64,000 bases of DNA from Enterobacteriaceae bacterium RIT714. GTDB taxonomy: Bacteria > Pseudomonadota > Gammaproteobacteria > Enterobacterales > Enterobacteriaceae. A program made the translations under genes and the position numbers. The DNA lies in the NCBI GenBank assembly GCA_009668015.1, contig WJYB01000008.1:124001-188000 (forward strand), given 5' to 3'. Below, one piece after another: positions 1 to 9,366 of this stretch (its first letter is position 1; every line of letters starts with the position of its first letter). The notes under the pieces were generated by a model, which ran no database searches, was not told where the DNA came from, and saw nothing but the letters and a program-made list of their open reading frames with translations.

Positions 1-82
1 ACAAAATGGCGCTATTGACGCATCGAAATTCACCTTTACCCCGCCGCAGGGCGTAACGGTGGACGATCAACGCAATAAGTAA
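1..82 (+). CDS. lolA: Outer-membrane lipoprotein carrier protein LolA, C-terminal end (5' partial)
   Basis: Only the last 26 codons are present, in the frame starting at base 2, ending QGVTVDDQRNK and a TAA stop. This matches the C-terminus of LolA (DASKFTFTPPQG... in E. coli). LolA is the periplasmic chaperone that takes lipoproteins from LolCDE at the inner membrane to LolB at the outer membrane. The call rests on this short tail plus the following rarA gene, which is the usual neighbour. The two genes are only 9 bases apart, so rarA is probably co-transcribed. Confidence 0.85.
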   Translation, partial: QNGAIDASKFTFTPPQGVTVDDQRNK

Positions 83-91
83 GAGGCATGA

Positions 92-1435
92 GTGGGCAAC
101 CTGTCGCTCGATTTTTCTGATAATGCGTTTCAACCTCTGGCCGCGCGTATGCGGCCAGAAAATTTAGCGCAGTATATTGGCCAGCAGCACCTGCTGGCTG
201 CCGGTAAACCGTTGCCCCGGGCGATTGAAGCCGGGCATTTGCACTCCATGATCCTATGGGGGCCGCCAGGTACCGGCAAGACCACTCTGGCAGAAGTGAT
301 CGCTCGCTATGCCAGTGCAGATGTCGAACGACTCTCCGCCGTGACTTCTGGTGTCAAAGAGATCCGTGAAGCCATTGAGCGTGCTCGTCAGAACCGCAAT
401 GCTGGTCGCCGAACCATCCTGTTTGTTGATGAAGTCCATCGTTTCAATAAGAGTCAGCAGGACGCGTTTCTGCCACATATTGAAGATGGCACCATTTTCT
501 TTATCGGTGCGACGACCGAAAACCCCTCCTTTGAACTCAACTCGGCGCTGCTGTCGCGCGCACGCGTATACCTGCTGAAATCGCTCACGACGGAAGATAT
601 TGAGCTGGTGCTCACCCAGGCGATGAACGATAGCGCGCGCGGTTATGGCGGCCAGGACATCGTTCTTCCTGACGAGACGCGACGAGCCATTGCCGAGCTG
701 GTCAATGGTGATGCGCGCCGGGCATTAAACACGCTGGAAATGATGGCCGATATGGCCGAGCTGGATGAGGCCGGAAAGCGCGTGCTGAGAACCGATCTGC
801 TTAGGGAGATTGCCGGGGAGCGTAGCGCGCGTTTTGATAATAAAGGCGACCGCTTTTACGACCTGATTTCTGCGTTCCATAAATCGGTGCGTGGCAGCGC
901 GCCGGACGCCGCACTTTACTGGTATGCCCGCATCATTACCGCTGGTGGCGATCCTCTCTACGTGGCGCGTCGCTGCCTGGCGATAGCGTCTGAAGATGTA
1001 GGCAACGCCGATCCGCGGGCAATGCAAGTCGCTCTTTCTGCCTGGGATTGTTTTACCCGCGTGGGACCGGCAGAAGGGGAACGTGCGATCGCGCAGGCGA
1101 TTGTCTATCTGGCTTGCGCACCGAAAAGTAATGCCGTCTATACGGCGTTTAAAGCAGCGATGGCTGATGCGCGAGAACGTCCGGACTATGACGTGCCGGT
1201 TCATTTGCGTAATGCGCCAACCAAACTCATGAAAGAAATGGGTTACGGCCAGCAATATCGTTATGCGCACGATGAGCCGAATGCCTACGCCGCAGGTGAG
1301 GAATATTTCCCGCAAGAAATGGCACAAACGCGCTATTATCGCCCGACTAACAGAGGTCTTGAAGGAAAGATCGGCGAAAAGCTCGCCTGGCTTACCGGGC
1401 AGGATCAAAATAGCCCTATAAAACGCTACCGTTAG
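92..1435 (+). CDS. rarA: Replication-associated recombination protein A (MgsA/RarA AAA+ ATPase)
   Basis: AAA+ ATPase of the clamp-loader/RuvB-like class, 447 aa, the same length as the E. coli protein. It acts at stalled replication forks and single-strand ends together with SSB. Walker A is GPPGTGKT at about residues 57-64 and Walker B is ILFVDE at about 109-114; a sensor-type GATTEN follows at about 140. The C-terminal half is the tetramerisation domain. The start is GTG, placed 6 bases after an AAGAGG ribosome site that overlaps the lolA stop; an ATG four bases earlier (base 88) is in another frame. It follows lolA in an apparent operon and precedes serS. Family assignment is firm. Confidence 0.97.
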   Translation: MGNLSLDFSDNAFQPLAARMRPENLAQYIGQQHLLAAGKPLPRAIEAGHLHSMILWGPPGTGKTTLAEVIARYASADVERLSAVTSGVKEIREAIERARQNRNAGRRTILFVDEVHRFNKSQQDAFLPHIEDGTIFFIGATTENPSFELNSALLSRARVYLLKSLTTEDIELVLTQAMNDSARGYGGQDIVLPDETRRAIAELVNGDARRALNTLEMMADMAELDEAGKRVLRTDLLREIAGERSARFDNKGDRFYDLISAFHKSVRGSAPDAALYWYARIITAGGDPLYVARRCLAIASEDVGNADPRAMQVALSAWDCFTRVGPAEGERAIAQAIVYLACAPKSNAVYTAFKAAMADARERPDYDVPVHLRNAPTKLMKEMGYGQQYRYAHDEPNAYAAGEEYFPQEMAQTRYYRPTNRGLEGKIGEKLAWLTGQDQNSPIKRYR

Positions 1436-1470
1436 TGCGATCGTTGCGGTAATGTTGGCACTGTATCCCT

Positions 1471-1501
1471 GTGACCGCAGGCTGTGGTCACTTTCCTATT
1501 T
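1471..1501 (+). terminator. Probable rarA terminator hairpin
   Basis: GTGACCGC pairs with GTGGTCAC (one G-U) around a 5-base loop AGGCT, followed by the T-rich TTTCCTATTTT. The U-tract is interrupted, so termination may be partial and some transcription may run on into serS. Confidence 0.5.
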
Positions 1502-1504
1502 TAA

Positions 1505-2818
<1,314 letters not shown>

Positions 2819-2831
2819 TTTGTCTTTAAAC

Positions 2832-2858
2832 AAAAAAGCGCCTGTTGGCGCTTTTTTT
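2832..2858 (+). terminator. serS intrinsic terminator
   Basis: A-tract, stem AGCGCC / GGCGCT with a TGTT loop, then seven T residues. A clear rho-independent terminator 14 bases after the serS stop; the flanking A-run would give a U-run on the other strand as well. Confidence 0.92.
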
Positions 2859-2869
2859 ATGCCTGTGTT

Positions 2870-2911
2870 TTGACTCGAAGCAATATCGCCTGCCCCTAAA
2901 GTAGTAATACT
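2870..2911 (+). promoter_or_regulatory. FNR-type operator and -10 element of the dmsABC promoter
   Basis: TTGAC-N4-AGCAA at 2870-2883 matches the FNR consensus TTGAT-N4-ATCAA at 8 of 10 positions and keeps the TTG/CAA ends. A -10-like AATACT lies at 2906-2911. With a start at 2918 the operator is centred exactly at -41.5 and the hexamer at -12 to -7, the class II FNR arrangement. dmsABC in E. coli is FNR-activated; the geometry here is read from the sequence and its use is inferred. Confidence 0.72.
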
Positions 2912-3022
2912 CCTCCGAATGAAAGTCAGCATAAAAAATGGCTGACAATGCATTTCCCTATATAAATAACTATATAACGGTTTGTACCGCCTCTTTTTTG
3001 TGAGCAAACAGAGTGAGTTTCT

Positions 3023-5467
3023 ATGAAAATCAAAGCGCCCGATGCTTTACTGGCTGCCGAGGTGAGTCGTCGCGGACTGGTTAAATCCACCGCGATTGGC
3101 GGCCTGGCAGTTGCCAGCAGCGCGTTCTCATTACCCTTTTCACGTATGGCATCGGCAGCAGAAGCTATCGCGCCAGCCAACTCCCCGGAAAAAGTCGTCT
3201 GGAGCGCCTGTACCGTAAACTGCGGCAGCCGCTGTCCGCTGCGCATGCATGTGGTTGATGGTGAAATCAAATACGTCGAAACCGATAACACAGGCGATGA
3301 TAACTATGAAGGGTTACATCAGGTTCGTGCCTGTTTGCGTGGACGTTCGATGCGTCGTCGCGTGTACAATCCGGATCGTCTTAAGTATCCAATGAAACGC
3401 GTTGGGAAACGCGGCGAGGGGAAGTTCGAGCGCATTAGCTGGGAAGAAGCTTTCGATACCATCGCGGCGAATATGCAGCGACTGATCCAGCAGCACGGTA
3501 ACGAATCCATTTATCTGAATTACGGCACCGGTACGCTCGGGGGCACCATGACCCGTTCCTGGCCGCCAGGGAAAACGCTGATCGCCCGCCTCATGAACTG
3601 CTGCGGCGGTTACCTCAATCACTACGGCGACTACTCCTCCGCGCAAATCGCCGCGGGGCTAAATTATACCTATGGCGGCTGGGCCGACGGTAATAGTCCG
3701 TCGGATATTGAAAACAGCAAACTGGTCGTGCTGTTTGGTAATAACCCAGGCGAAACGCGCATGAGCGGCGGCGGGGTAACTTACTACCTTGAACAGGCCC
3801 GTGCAAAATCAAACGCCCGGATGATTATTGTGGATCCTCGCTATACCGATACTGGCGCGGGACGCGAAGATGAGTGGATCCCTATTCGTCCAGGAACTGA
3901 TGCGGCGTTGATCAACGCGCTGGCGTGGGTAATGATCGATGAAAATCTGGTGGATCAGCCCTTCCTGGATAAATATTGCGTGGGCTATGACGAGAAGACG
4001 CTGCCTGCCAGCGCTCCGGCTAACGGTCACTACAAAGCTTATATCCTTGGGCAGGGCAGTGATGGCATCGCGAAAACCCCGCAATGGGCCTCCACGATTA
4101 CGGGAATACCCGCAGAGCGCATTGTGCAACTGGCACGAGAAATTGGCTCGGCTAAACCCGCTTATATCAGCCAGGGCTGGGGGCCACAGCGTCATGCCAA
4201 TGGTGAGATTGCGACTCGCGCTATTTCGATGCTCTCCATCCTGACGGGAAATGTGGGGATCCACGGAGGCAATAGTGGCGCGCGCGAAGGCTCGTATTCA
4301 CTCCCTTTCGAACGCATGCCGACCCTCGAAAATCCGGTGCAAACCAGTATCTCCATGTTTATGTGGACTGATGCAATCGAGCGGGGACCGGAAATGACGG
4401 CCCTGCGTGACGGTGTTCGTGGAAAAGATAAGCTGGATGTCCCGATCAAGATGATCTGGAACTATGCCGGTAACTGCATTATCAACCAGCACTCTGATAT
4501 CAACCGTACCCATGAGATTCTTCAGGATGATAAGAAGTGCGAAATGATTGTGGTGATCGATTGCCACATGACCTCGTCAGCAAAATATGCCGATATCCTG
4601 CTGCCGGACTGCACGGCCTCTGAGCAAATGGACTTCGCGCTGGATGCCTCCTGCGGCAACATGTCGTACGTCATCTTTGCCGATCAGGCAATCAAACCGC
4701 GCTTTGAATGCAAAACCATTTACGAGATGACGACGGAACTGGCTAAACGTCTCGGCGTTGAGCAGCAGTTCACGGAAGGCCGTACTCAGGAAGGGTGGAT
4801 GCGTCATCTGTATGAACTCTCCCGCAAGGCGATGCCTGAACTGCCTGATTTTGACACCTTCCGTCAGCAAGGGATGTTCAAACAGCGCGATCCGCAAGGG
4901 CATCATGTGGCCTATAAAGCGTTCCGCGAAGATCCGCAGGCCAATCCACTGACTACGCCATCTGGCAAAATCGAGATCTATTCTGAAGAGCTGGCGAAAA
5001 TCGCCTCAAGTTGGGAGCTGCCTGAGGGAGACGTCATCGATCCATTACCTGTCTACACGCCAGGTTTCGAAAACTATAACGATCCGCTGACGGCAAAATA
5101 CCCGCTACAGCTGACCGGTTTCCACTATAAAGCCCGCGTTCACTCCACCTACGGTAACGTCGATGTGCTGAAAGCCTCGTGCCGCCAGGAGATGTGGATT
5201 AACCCGATGGATGCGCAGAAACGGGGTATTGCCAACGGCGATCGCATTCGTATTTTCAACGATCGCGGTGAGGTGCATATCGAGGCGAAAGTGACGCCGC
5301 GCATGATGCCTGGTGTGGTCGCGCTGGGGGAAGGGGCCTGGTATAACCCGGATGCCAATCGCATCGACCAGGCAGGCAGCATTAACGTGCTCACTACCCA
5401 GCGCCCGTCGCCTCTGGCGAAAGGTAACCCGTCCCACACGAACCTTGTTCAGGTTGAAAAGGTATAA
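3023..5467 (+). CDS. dmsA: Anaerobic dimethyl sulfoxide reductase, catalytic subunit A
   Basis: Molybdopterin (bis-MGD) enzyme that reduces DMSO and N-oxides as terminal electron acceptors, facing the periplasm. 814 aa, the same as E. coli DmsA. The N-terminus carries a Tat signal, SRRGLVKST at residues 15-23, then a hydrophobic stretch ending near ASAAEA. An Fe-S cysteine set follows (CTVNCGSRC, with a further Cys in CLRGRS). The YGDYSS segment near residue 205 holds the serine expected to ligate molybdenum. The C-terminal third is the molydopterin dinucleotide-binding domain. First gene of dmsABC, 10 bases before dmsB; an FNR-type promoter lies upstream. Confidence 0.97.
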   Translation: MKIKAPDALLAAEVSRRGLVKSTAIGGLAVASSAFSLPFSRMASAAEAIAPANSPEKVVWSACTVNCGSRCPLRMHVVDGEIKYVETDNTGDDNYEGLHQVRACLRGRSMRRRVYNPDRLKYPMKRVGKRGEGKFERISWEEAFDTIAANMQRLIQQHGNESIYLNYGTGTLGGTMTRSWPPGKTLIARLMNCCGGYLNHYGDYSSAQIAAGLNYTYGGWADGNSPSDIENSKLVVLFGNNPGETRMSGGGVTYYLEQARAKSNARMIIVDPRYTDTGAGREDEWIPIRPGTDAALINALAWVMIDENLVDQPFLDKYCVGYDEKTLPASAPANGHYKAYILGQGSDGIAKTPQWASTITGIPAERIVQLAREIGSAKPAYISQGWGPQRHANGEIATRAISMLSILTGNVGIHGGNSGAREGSYSLPFERMPTLENPVQTSISMFMWTDAIERGPEMTALRDGVRGKDKLDVPIKMIWNYAGNCIINQHSDINRTHEILQDDKKCEMIVVIDCHMTSSAKYADILLPDCTASEQMDFALDASCGNMSYVIFADQAIKPRFECKTIYEMTTELAKRLGVEQQFTEGRTQEGWMRHLYELSRKAMPELPDFDTFRQQGMFKQRDPQGHHVAYKAFREDPQANPLTTPSGKIEIYSEELAKIASSWELPEGDVIDPLPVYTPGFENYNDPLTAKYPLQLTGFHYKARVHSTYGNVDVLKASCRQEMWINPMDAQKRGIANGDRIRIFNDRGEVHIEAKVTPRMMPGVVALGEGAWYNPDANRIDQAGSINVLTTQRPSPLAKGNPSHTNLVQVEKV

Positions 5468-5477
5468 GGAGTAACCG

Positions 5478-6095
5478 ATGACAACCCAGTATGGATTTTT
5501 CATTGATTCCAGTCGTTGCACCGGTTGCAAAACCTGCGAACTGGCCTGCAAAGATTACAAAGACTTAACCCCGGACGTCAGTTTCCGCCGTATCTACGAA
5601 TACGCTGGCGGTGACTGGCAGGAGGACAACGGCGTCTGGCATCAAAATGTGTTTGCTTACTATCTGTCGATTGCCTGTAACCATTGCGAAGATCCGGCCT
5701 GTACCAAAGTGTGCCCCAGCGGAGCGATGCACAAGCGTGACGACGGTTTTGTGGTGGTGGATGAAGATGTCTGCATCGGCTGTCGCTACTGCCATATGGC
5801 TTGCCCGTACGGGGCGCCGCAGTACAACGCCGCAAAAGGCCATATGACCAAATGCGACGGCTGCCACTCCCGCGTGGCGGACGGTAAAAAGCCGGTTTGC
5901 GTGGAGTCTTGTCCGTTAAGAGCGCTGGATTTTGGTCCGATTGAAGAGCTGCGCCAGAAGCACGGTCAGCTTGCAGCGGTGGCGCCACTGCCGTCTGCGC
6001 ACTTTACCAAACCGAGTATCGTCATTAAACCGAATGCCAACAGCCGACCGACGGGTGACACCACCGGCTATCTGGCCAATCCGAAGGAGGTGTGA
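5478..6095 (+). CDS. dmsB: Anaerobic DMSO reductase, iron-sulfur subunit B
   Basis: Electron-transfer subunit that passes electrons from DmsC/menaquinol to DmsA; 205 aa, as in E. coli. Four ferredoxin-type cysteine groups carry four [4Fe-4S] clusters: CTGCKTCELAC, CNHCEDPACTKVC, CIGCRYCHMAC and CDGCHSRVADGKKPVCVESC. It has no signal peptide, because in this family it is exported together with DmsA through Tat. A good AAGGAG ribosome site precedes the ATG. One base separates its stop from the dmsC start, which points to translational coupling. Confidence 0.97.
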   Translation: MTTQYGFFIDSSRCTGCKTCELACKDYKDLTPDVSFRRIYEYAGGDWQEDNGVWHQNVFAYYLSIACNHCEDPACTKVCPSGAMHKRDDGFVVVDEDVCIGCRYCHMACPYGAPQYNAAKGHMTKCDGCHSRVADGKKPVCVESCPLRALDFGPIEELRQKHGQLAAVAPLPSAHFTKPSIVIKPNANSRPTGDTTGYLANPKEV

Positions 6096-6096
6096 A

Positions 6097-6960
6097 ATGG
6101 GTAGTGGATGGCATGAATGGCCGCTGATGATCTTCACCGTCTTCGGACAGTGCGTGGTGGGCGGGTTTATCGTTCTCGCCCTGGCTCTGCTGCAAGGGAA
6201 TTTACGCGCTGTCCAGCAGCAGCGACTGATTGCAAGTATGTTCGGTTTATGGGTGTTGATGGGGATAGGTTTTATCGCCTCGACGCTTCATCTGGGATCG
6301 CCATTACGCGCATTCAATTCGCTGAACCGTGTAGGGGAATCTTCACTCAGTAATGAAATTGCCAGTGGGGCAATCTTCTTCGCGATTGGCGGACTGGGGT
6401 GGCTACTGGCGGTGGTAAAAAAATTACCGGTGGGCATCCGGAGCATCTGGTTGATTCTGACCATGGTGCTTGGCGTGGTCTTCGTGTGGATGATGGTTCG
6501 TGTTTACAACACCATTGATACCGTTCCAACCTGGCATACCGTCTGGACACCCGCGAGCTTCTTCCTCACGATGTTTATAGGCGGACCGCTTTTGGGTTGT
6601 TTGCTCCTGCGCGTGGCGGGCGTTGATGGCTGGGGGATGCGCTTGCTGCCTGCGGTTTCTCTCCTGGCGCTGGTCGTGAGTGCGATGGTTGCTCTGTTAC
6701 AGGGAGCAGAGCTGGCTGGTATTCACAGTTCTGTCCAGCAGGCTTCTGCGCTGGTACCGGATTATGGCGCGTTGATGTCCTGGCGTATCGGGTTGCTGGT
6801 GGCTGGACTGATCCTCTGGATATTACCGCAACGGAGAGGATACCCGCCCGCGCTGCCTTTGCTCTCGCTGGCGTTCGTTATGGTCCTGGCAGGGGAGTTG
6901 ATTGGGCGTGGAGTGTTCTACGGTTTACATATGACAGTTGGAATGGCTGTCGCGGGTTAA
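6097..6960 (+). CDS. dmsC: Anaerobic DMSO reductase, membrane anchor subunit C
   Basis: Inner-membrane protein that anchors DmsAB and oxidises menaquinol; 287 aa, matching E. coli DmsC. It has about eight hydrophobic segments spread along the whole length. I chose the ATG one base after the dmsB stop (MGSGWHEWPLM), preceded by AAGGAGG; the open frame extends 165 bases further upstream but only inside dmsB. The C-terminus GRGVFYGLHMTVGMAVAG is nearly that of E. coli. It is the last gene of the operon and is followed by a terminator. Confidence 0.96.
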   Translation: MGSGWHEWPLMIFTVFGQCVVGGFIVLALALLQGNLRAVQQQRLIASMFGLWVLMGIGFIASTLHLGSPLRAFNSLNRVGESSLSNEIASGAIFFAIGGLGWLLAVVKKLPVGIRSIWLILTMVLGVVFVWMMVRVYNTIDTVPTWHTVWTPASFFLTMFIGGPLLGCLLLRVAGVDGWGMRLLPAVSLLALVVSAMVALLQGAELAGIHSSVQQASALVPDYGALMSWRIGLLVAGLILWILPQRRGYPPALPLLSLAFVMVLAGELIGRGVFYGLHMTVGMAVAG

Positions 6961-6981
6961 ATAATTTTTTTTGTTATATCA

Positions 6982-7013
6982 AGCCGGGACTGTGTGCCCG
7001 GCTTTTCTTTTTT
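6982..7013 (+). terminator. dmsABC terminator
   Basis: Stem AGCCGGG / CCCGGCT with an 8-base loop, then TTTTCTTTTTT. It lies 21 bases after the dmsC stop. Confidence 0.9.
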
Positions 7014-7169
7014 AATGATGAAATTTTTCAACCGTCATTTCTGGATCATTCAGAGCATAAATAAATAAAAACAGGGACATAATATCTGTTTCTCTGTTAA
7101 GCGAATTGTTGAAGATTAGTTTTTTAAATCGACGATGGACAAATCGTGCGAGCGGCAGAAATCAGTGGA

Positions 7170-7197
7170 TTGACTTTGTTTTTACTGGTGGCATGAT
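7170..7197 (+). promoter_or_regulatory. Candidate sigma-70 promoter for ycaD
   Basis: TTGACT (7170-7175), 16 bases, then CATGAT (7192-7197), which has 4 of 6 consensus bases. It would give a leader of about 30 bases before ycaD. The rest of the dmsC-ycaD gap shows no other ORF; it is the place where E. coli carries ycaC. Confidence 0.35.
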
Positions 7198-7233
7198 GCG
7201 CTCGAAATCTTTACTTCCTCACGGTTAAAATCC

Positions 7234-8382
7234 ATGACCACCTACACCCGCCCAGTGCTGCTCTTGCTCTGTGGCCTGCTTTTGTTGACCCTGGCGATAG
7301 CGGTATTAAATACGCTCGTCCCGCTTTGGCTCGCCCATGAGAACCTGCCAACCTGGCAAGTAGGGATGGTTAGTTCGTCCTATTTCACCGGCAATCTGCT
7401 GGGAACACTGCTGACCGGTAAATTAATAAAGCGTTTCGGTTTTAATCGCAGCTATTATTTGGCTTCGATGATATTTGCCGCCGGCTGTGTGGGACTGGGG
7501 CTGATGGTCGGTTTCTGGAGCTGGATGACATGGCGATTTATTGCGGGCGTCGGCTGCGCAATGATCTGGGTTGTGGTGGAAAGTGCGCTGATGTGTAGCG
7601 GAACATCCCGCAATCGAGGCCGCCTGCTGGCCGCCTACATGATGGTTTACTACGTGGGAACCGTACTGGGCCAGTTGATGGTCAGCAAGCTGCCAACCGA
7701 CCTGATGAGCGTTTTGCCATGGGTAACCGGTATGGTACTGGCCGCTATTCTGCCATTGTTGTTTACGCGCATTGTAAATCAAAGCAGCGAGCACCACGAG
7801 GCAACGCAGGTATGGCCAATGCTCAGACTGCGTCAGGCTCGCCTGGGGATTAACGGCTGTATTATTTCCGGTATCGTTCTGGGGTCGCTGTATGGCCTGA
7901 TGCCGCTGTACCTGAATCATAAAGGTGTGAGTGATTCAGGTATTGGATTCTGGATGGCGGTGATGGTGAGCGCGGGTATTGTGGGTCAATGGCCCATTGG
8001 AAAGCTGGCCGATCGTTTTGGCCGCCTGCTGGTGCTGCGTGTTCAGGTATTCGTGGTTATTATGGGCTGTCTGGCAATGTTGGGTAACGCCGCGATGGCT
8101 CCTGCGCTCTTTATTCTTGGTGCAGCGGGCTTTACCCTCTATCCTGTCGCGATGGCATGGGCCTGTGAGAAAGTTGAGCATCACCAGCTCGTGGCGATGA
8201 ATCAGGCGCTGCTGCTCAGTTACACTATCGGCAGCCTGCTCGGACCAACCTTCACGGCGATGCTGATGCAGAATTATTCCGATAATCTCCTGTTCATCAT
8301 GATCGCCAGCGTGTCGTTTATTTATCTGTTGATGCTTCTGCGTAAAGCAGGGGAGCATCCCACTCCGGTGGCACATGCCTGA
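7234..8382 (+). CDS. ycaD: MFS-family transporter YcaD
   Basis: Major facilitator superfamily protein of 382 aa with twelve predicted membrane spans; the same length as E. coli YcaD and very similar throughout (for example [22 protein letters not shown] and the C-terminal [20 protein letters not shown]). The loop 2-3 motif appears as [12 protein letters not shown]. The substrate is not established, so it is best left as a putative transporter. It stands alone here: its E. coli neighbours ycaC (upstream) and ycaM, ycaN and ycaK (downstream) are not present. It faces pflA, with a shared terminator between them. Confidence 0.9.
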   Translation: MTTYTRPVLLLLCGLLLLTLAIAVLNTLVPLWLAHENLPTWQVGMVSSSYFTGNLLGTLLTGKLIKRFGFNRSYYLASMIFAAGCVGLGLMVGFWSWMTWRFIAGVGCAMIWVVVESALMCSGTSRNRGRLLAAYMMVYYVGTVLGQLMVSKLPTDLMSVLPWVTGMVLAAILPLLFTRIVNQSSEHHEATQVWPMLRLRQARLGINGCIISGIVLGSLYGLMPLYLNHKGVSDSGIGFWMAVMVSAGIVGQWPIGKLADRFGRLLVLRVQVFVVIMGCLAMLGNAAMAPALFILGAAGFTLYPVAMAWACEKVEHHQLVAMNQALLLSYTIGSLLGPTFTAMLMQNYSDNLLFIMIASVSFIYLLMLLRKAGEHPTPVAHA

Positions 8383-8385
8383 CAT

Positions 8386-8417
8386 AAAAAAGCCCGGTGC
8401 AAATGCCCGGGCTTTTT
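8386..8417. terminator. Bidirectional terminator between ycaD and pflA
   Basis: AAAAAA, stem AGCCCGG / CCGGGCT with a 9-base loop, then TTTTT. Symmetric A and T runs suit termination of both convergent genes. The whole ycaD-pflA gap is only 41 bases. Confidence 0.9.
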
Positions 8418-8423
8418 GTCACT

Positions 8424-9164
8424 TTAGTACATGACCTTGTGACCGTACTGTTCGAGAATGCCTTTCACGCGCTCCATGGTCTCTTTTTTAGGTGGTTTAA
8501 CACCATCGAGCTTGTATTCTTCACCCATCGCTACCCATTTGTGCTTGCCGAGCTCGTGATAAGGCAGCAACTCAATCTTCTCGACGTTGCCCATGTCACG
8601 GGTAAACTCACCAAGACGATGCGCAGAGTCATCGTCATCTGACCAGCCCGGCACAACCACATAGCGGATCCAGGTTTTGATCCCTTTGTCGGCAATGTAT
8701 TTGGCAAATTCCAGCGTGCGGTGGTTCGAGACACCCACCAGATTCTGGTGGATCTCATCGTTCATTTGCTTCAGATCGAGCATCACCAGATCGGTAACTT
8801 CCAGTAGTTCATCAATTACCGGATCGTAGCGACGGACAAAGCCGTTCGTATCCAGGCAAGTATGAATGCCTTCTTTGCGGCAGGCGCGGAACCAGTCGCG
8901 GACAAATTCAGCCTGAAGGATCGCTTCGCCACCCGATGCCGTGACACCACCGCCCGACGCATTCATAAAGTGGCGATAAGTGACCACTTCTTTCATCAGT
9001 TCTTCGACAGTAATTTCTTTGCCGCCGTGTGTATCCCACGTATCACGGTTATGGCAGTAAAGGCAGCGCATCAGGCAGCCCTGGAAGAAGGTGATAAAGC
9101 GGATACCCGGGCCATCGACAGTGCCACAGGATTCAAAGGAGTGAATACGACCAATAATTGACAT
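8424..9164 (-). CDS. pflA: Pyruvate formate-lyase 1 activating enzyme
   Basis: Radical SAM enzyme of 246 aa that generates the glycyl radical on PflB. The cluster motif CLMRCLYC lies at residues 30-37 (CxxxCxxC), followed by the GGG-type SAM segment [15 protein letters not shown]. It acts in the cytosol during anaerobic growth. It lies 202 bases downstream of pflB, separated from it by a terminator-like hairpin, so it is partly co-transcribed and probably has its own promoter. A GGAG ribosome site precedes the ATG. Assignment is certain from sequence and neighbours. Confidence 0.98.
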   Translation of the reverse strand: MSIIGRIHSFESCGTVDGPGIRFITFFQGCLMRCLYCHNRDTWDTHGGKEITVEELMKEVVTYRHFMNASGGGVTASGGEAILQAEFVRDWFRACRKEGIHTCLDTNGFVRRYDPVIDELLEVTDLVMLDLKQMNDEIHQNLVGVSNHRTLEFAKYIADKGIKTWIRYVVVPGWSDDDDSAHRLGEFTRDMGNVEKIELLPYHELGKHKWVAMGEEYKLDGVKPPKKETMERVKGILEQYGHKVMY

Positions 9165-9210
9165 TGCGGTGATATCTCCAGATTCGGCCCGTCCAGGACC
9201 TGTTTATATG

Positions 9211-9228
9211 CATAGCTCATCGGCTATG
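9211..9228 (-). other. Short inverted repeat in the pflA leader
   Basis: CATAGC and GCTATG flank a 6-base loop about 50-65 bases before the pflA start, next to a TATA-rich GCATATAAAC. It could form a small hairpin in the leader or mark a binding site. No function can be assigned. Confidence 0.35.
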
Positions 9229-9301
9229 TCGAGTCTGTTTTGGCGGCTATCCATTAAGTATAGATATCTGACAAAAGAGACTGCATCGGAGAGGGTGTTA
9301 A

Positions 9302-9327
9302 AAAGGCCCCACTGATGTGGAGCCTTT
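9302..9327 (-). terminator. pflB terminator (partial, upstream of pflA)
   Basis: Read on the minus strand, AAAGGC-T-CCAC pairs with GTGG-G-GCCTTT around ATCA with one internal mismatch, followed by TTTTT. It lies 40 bases after the pflB stop and would limit read-through into pflA. Confidence 0.82.
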
Positions 9328-9366
9328 ATTGTACGCTTTTTACGGCGTGATTTCAGTCAATTCCAG

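Noticed and set aside
88..100. ATG at base 88 as the rarA start
   Set aside because: It is in a different frame from the RarA protein; the in-frame start is the GTG at 92.
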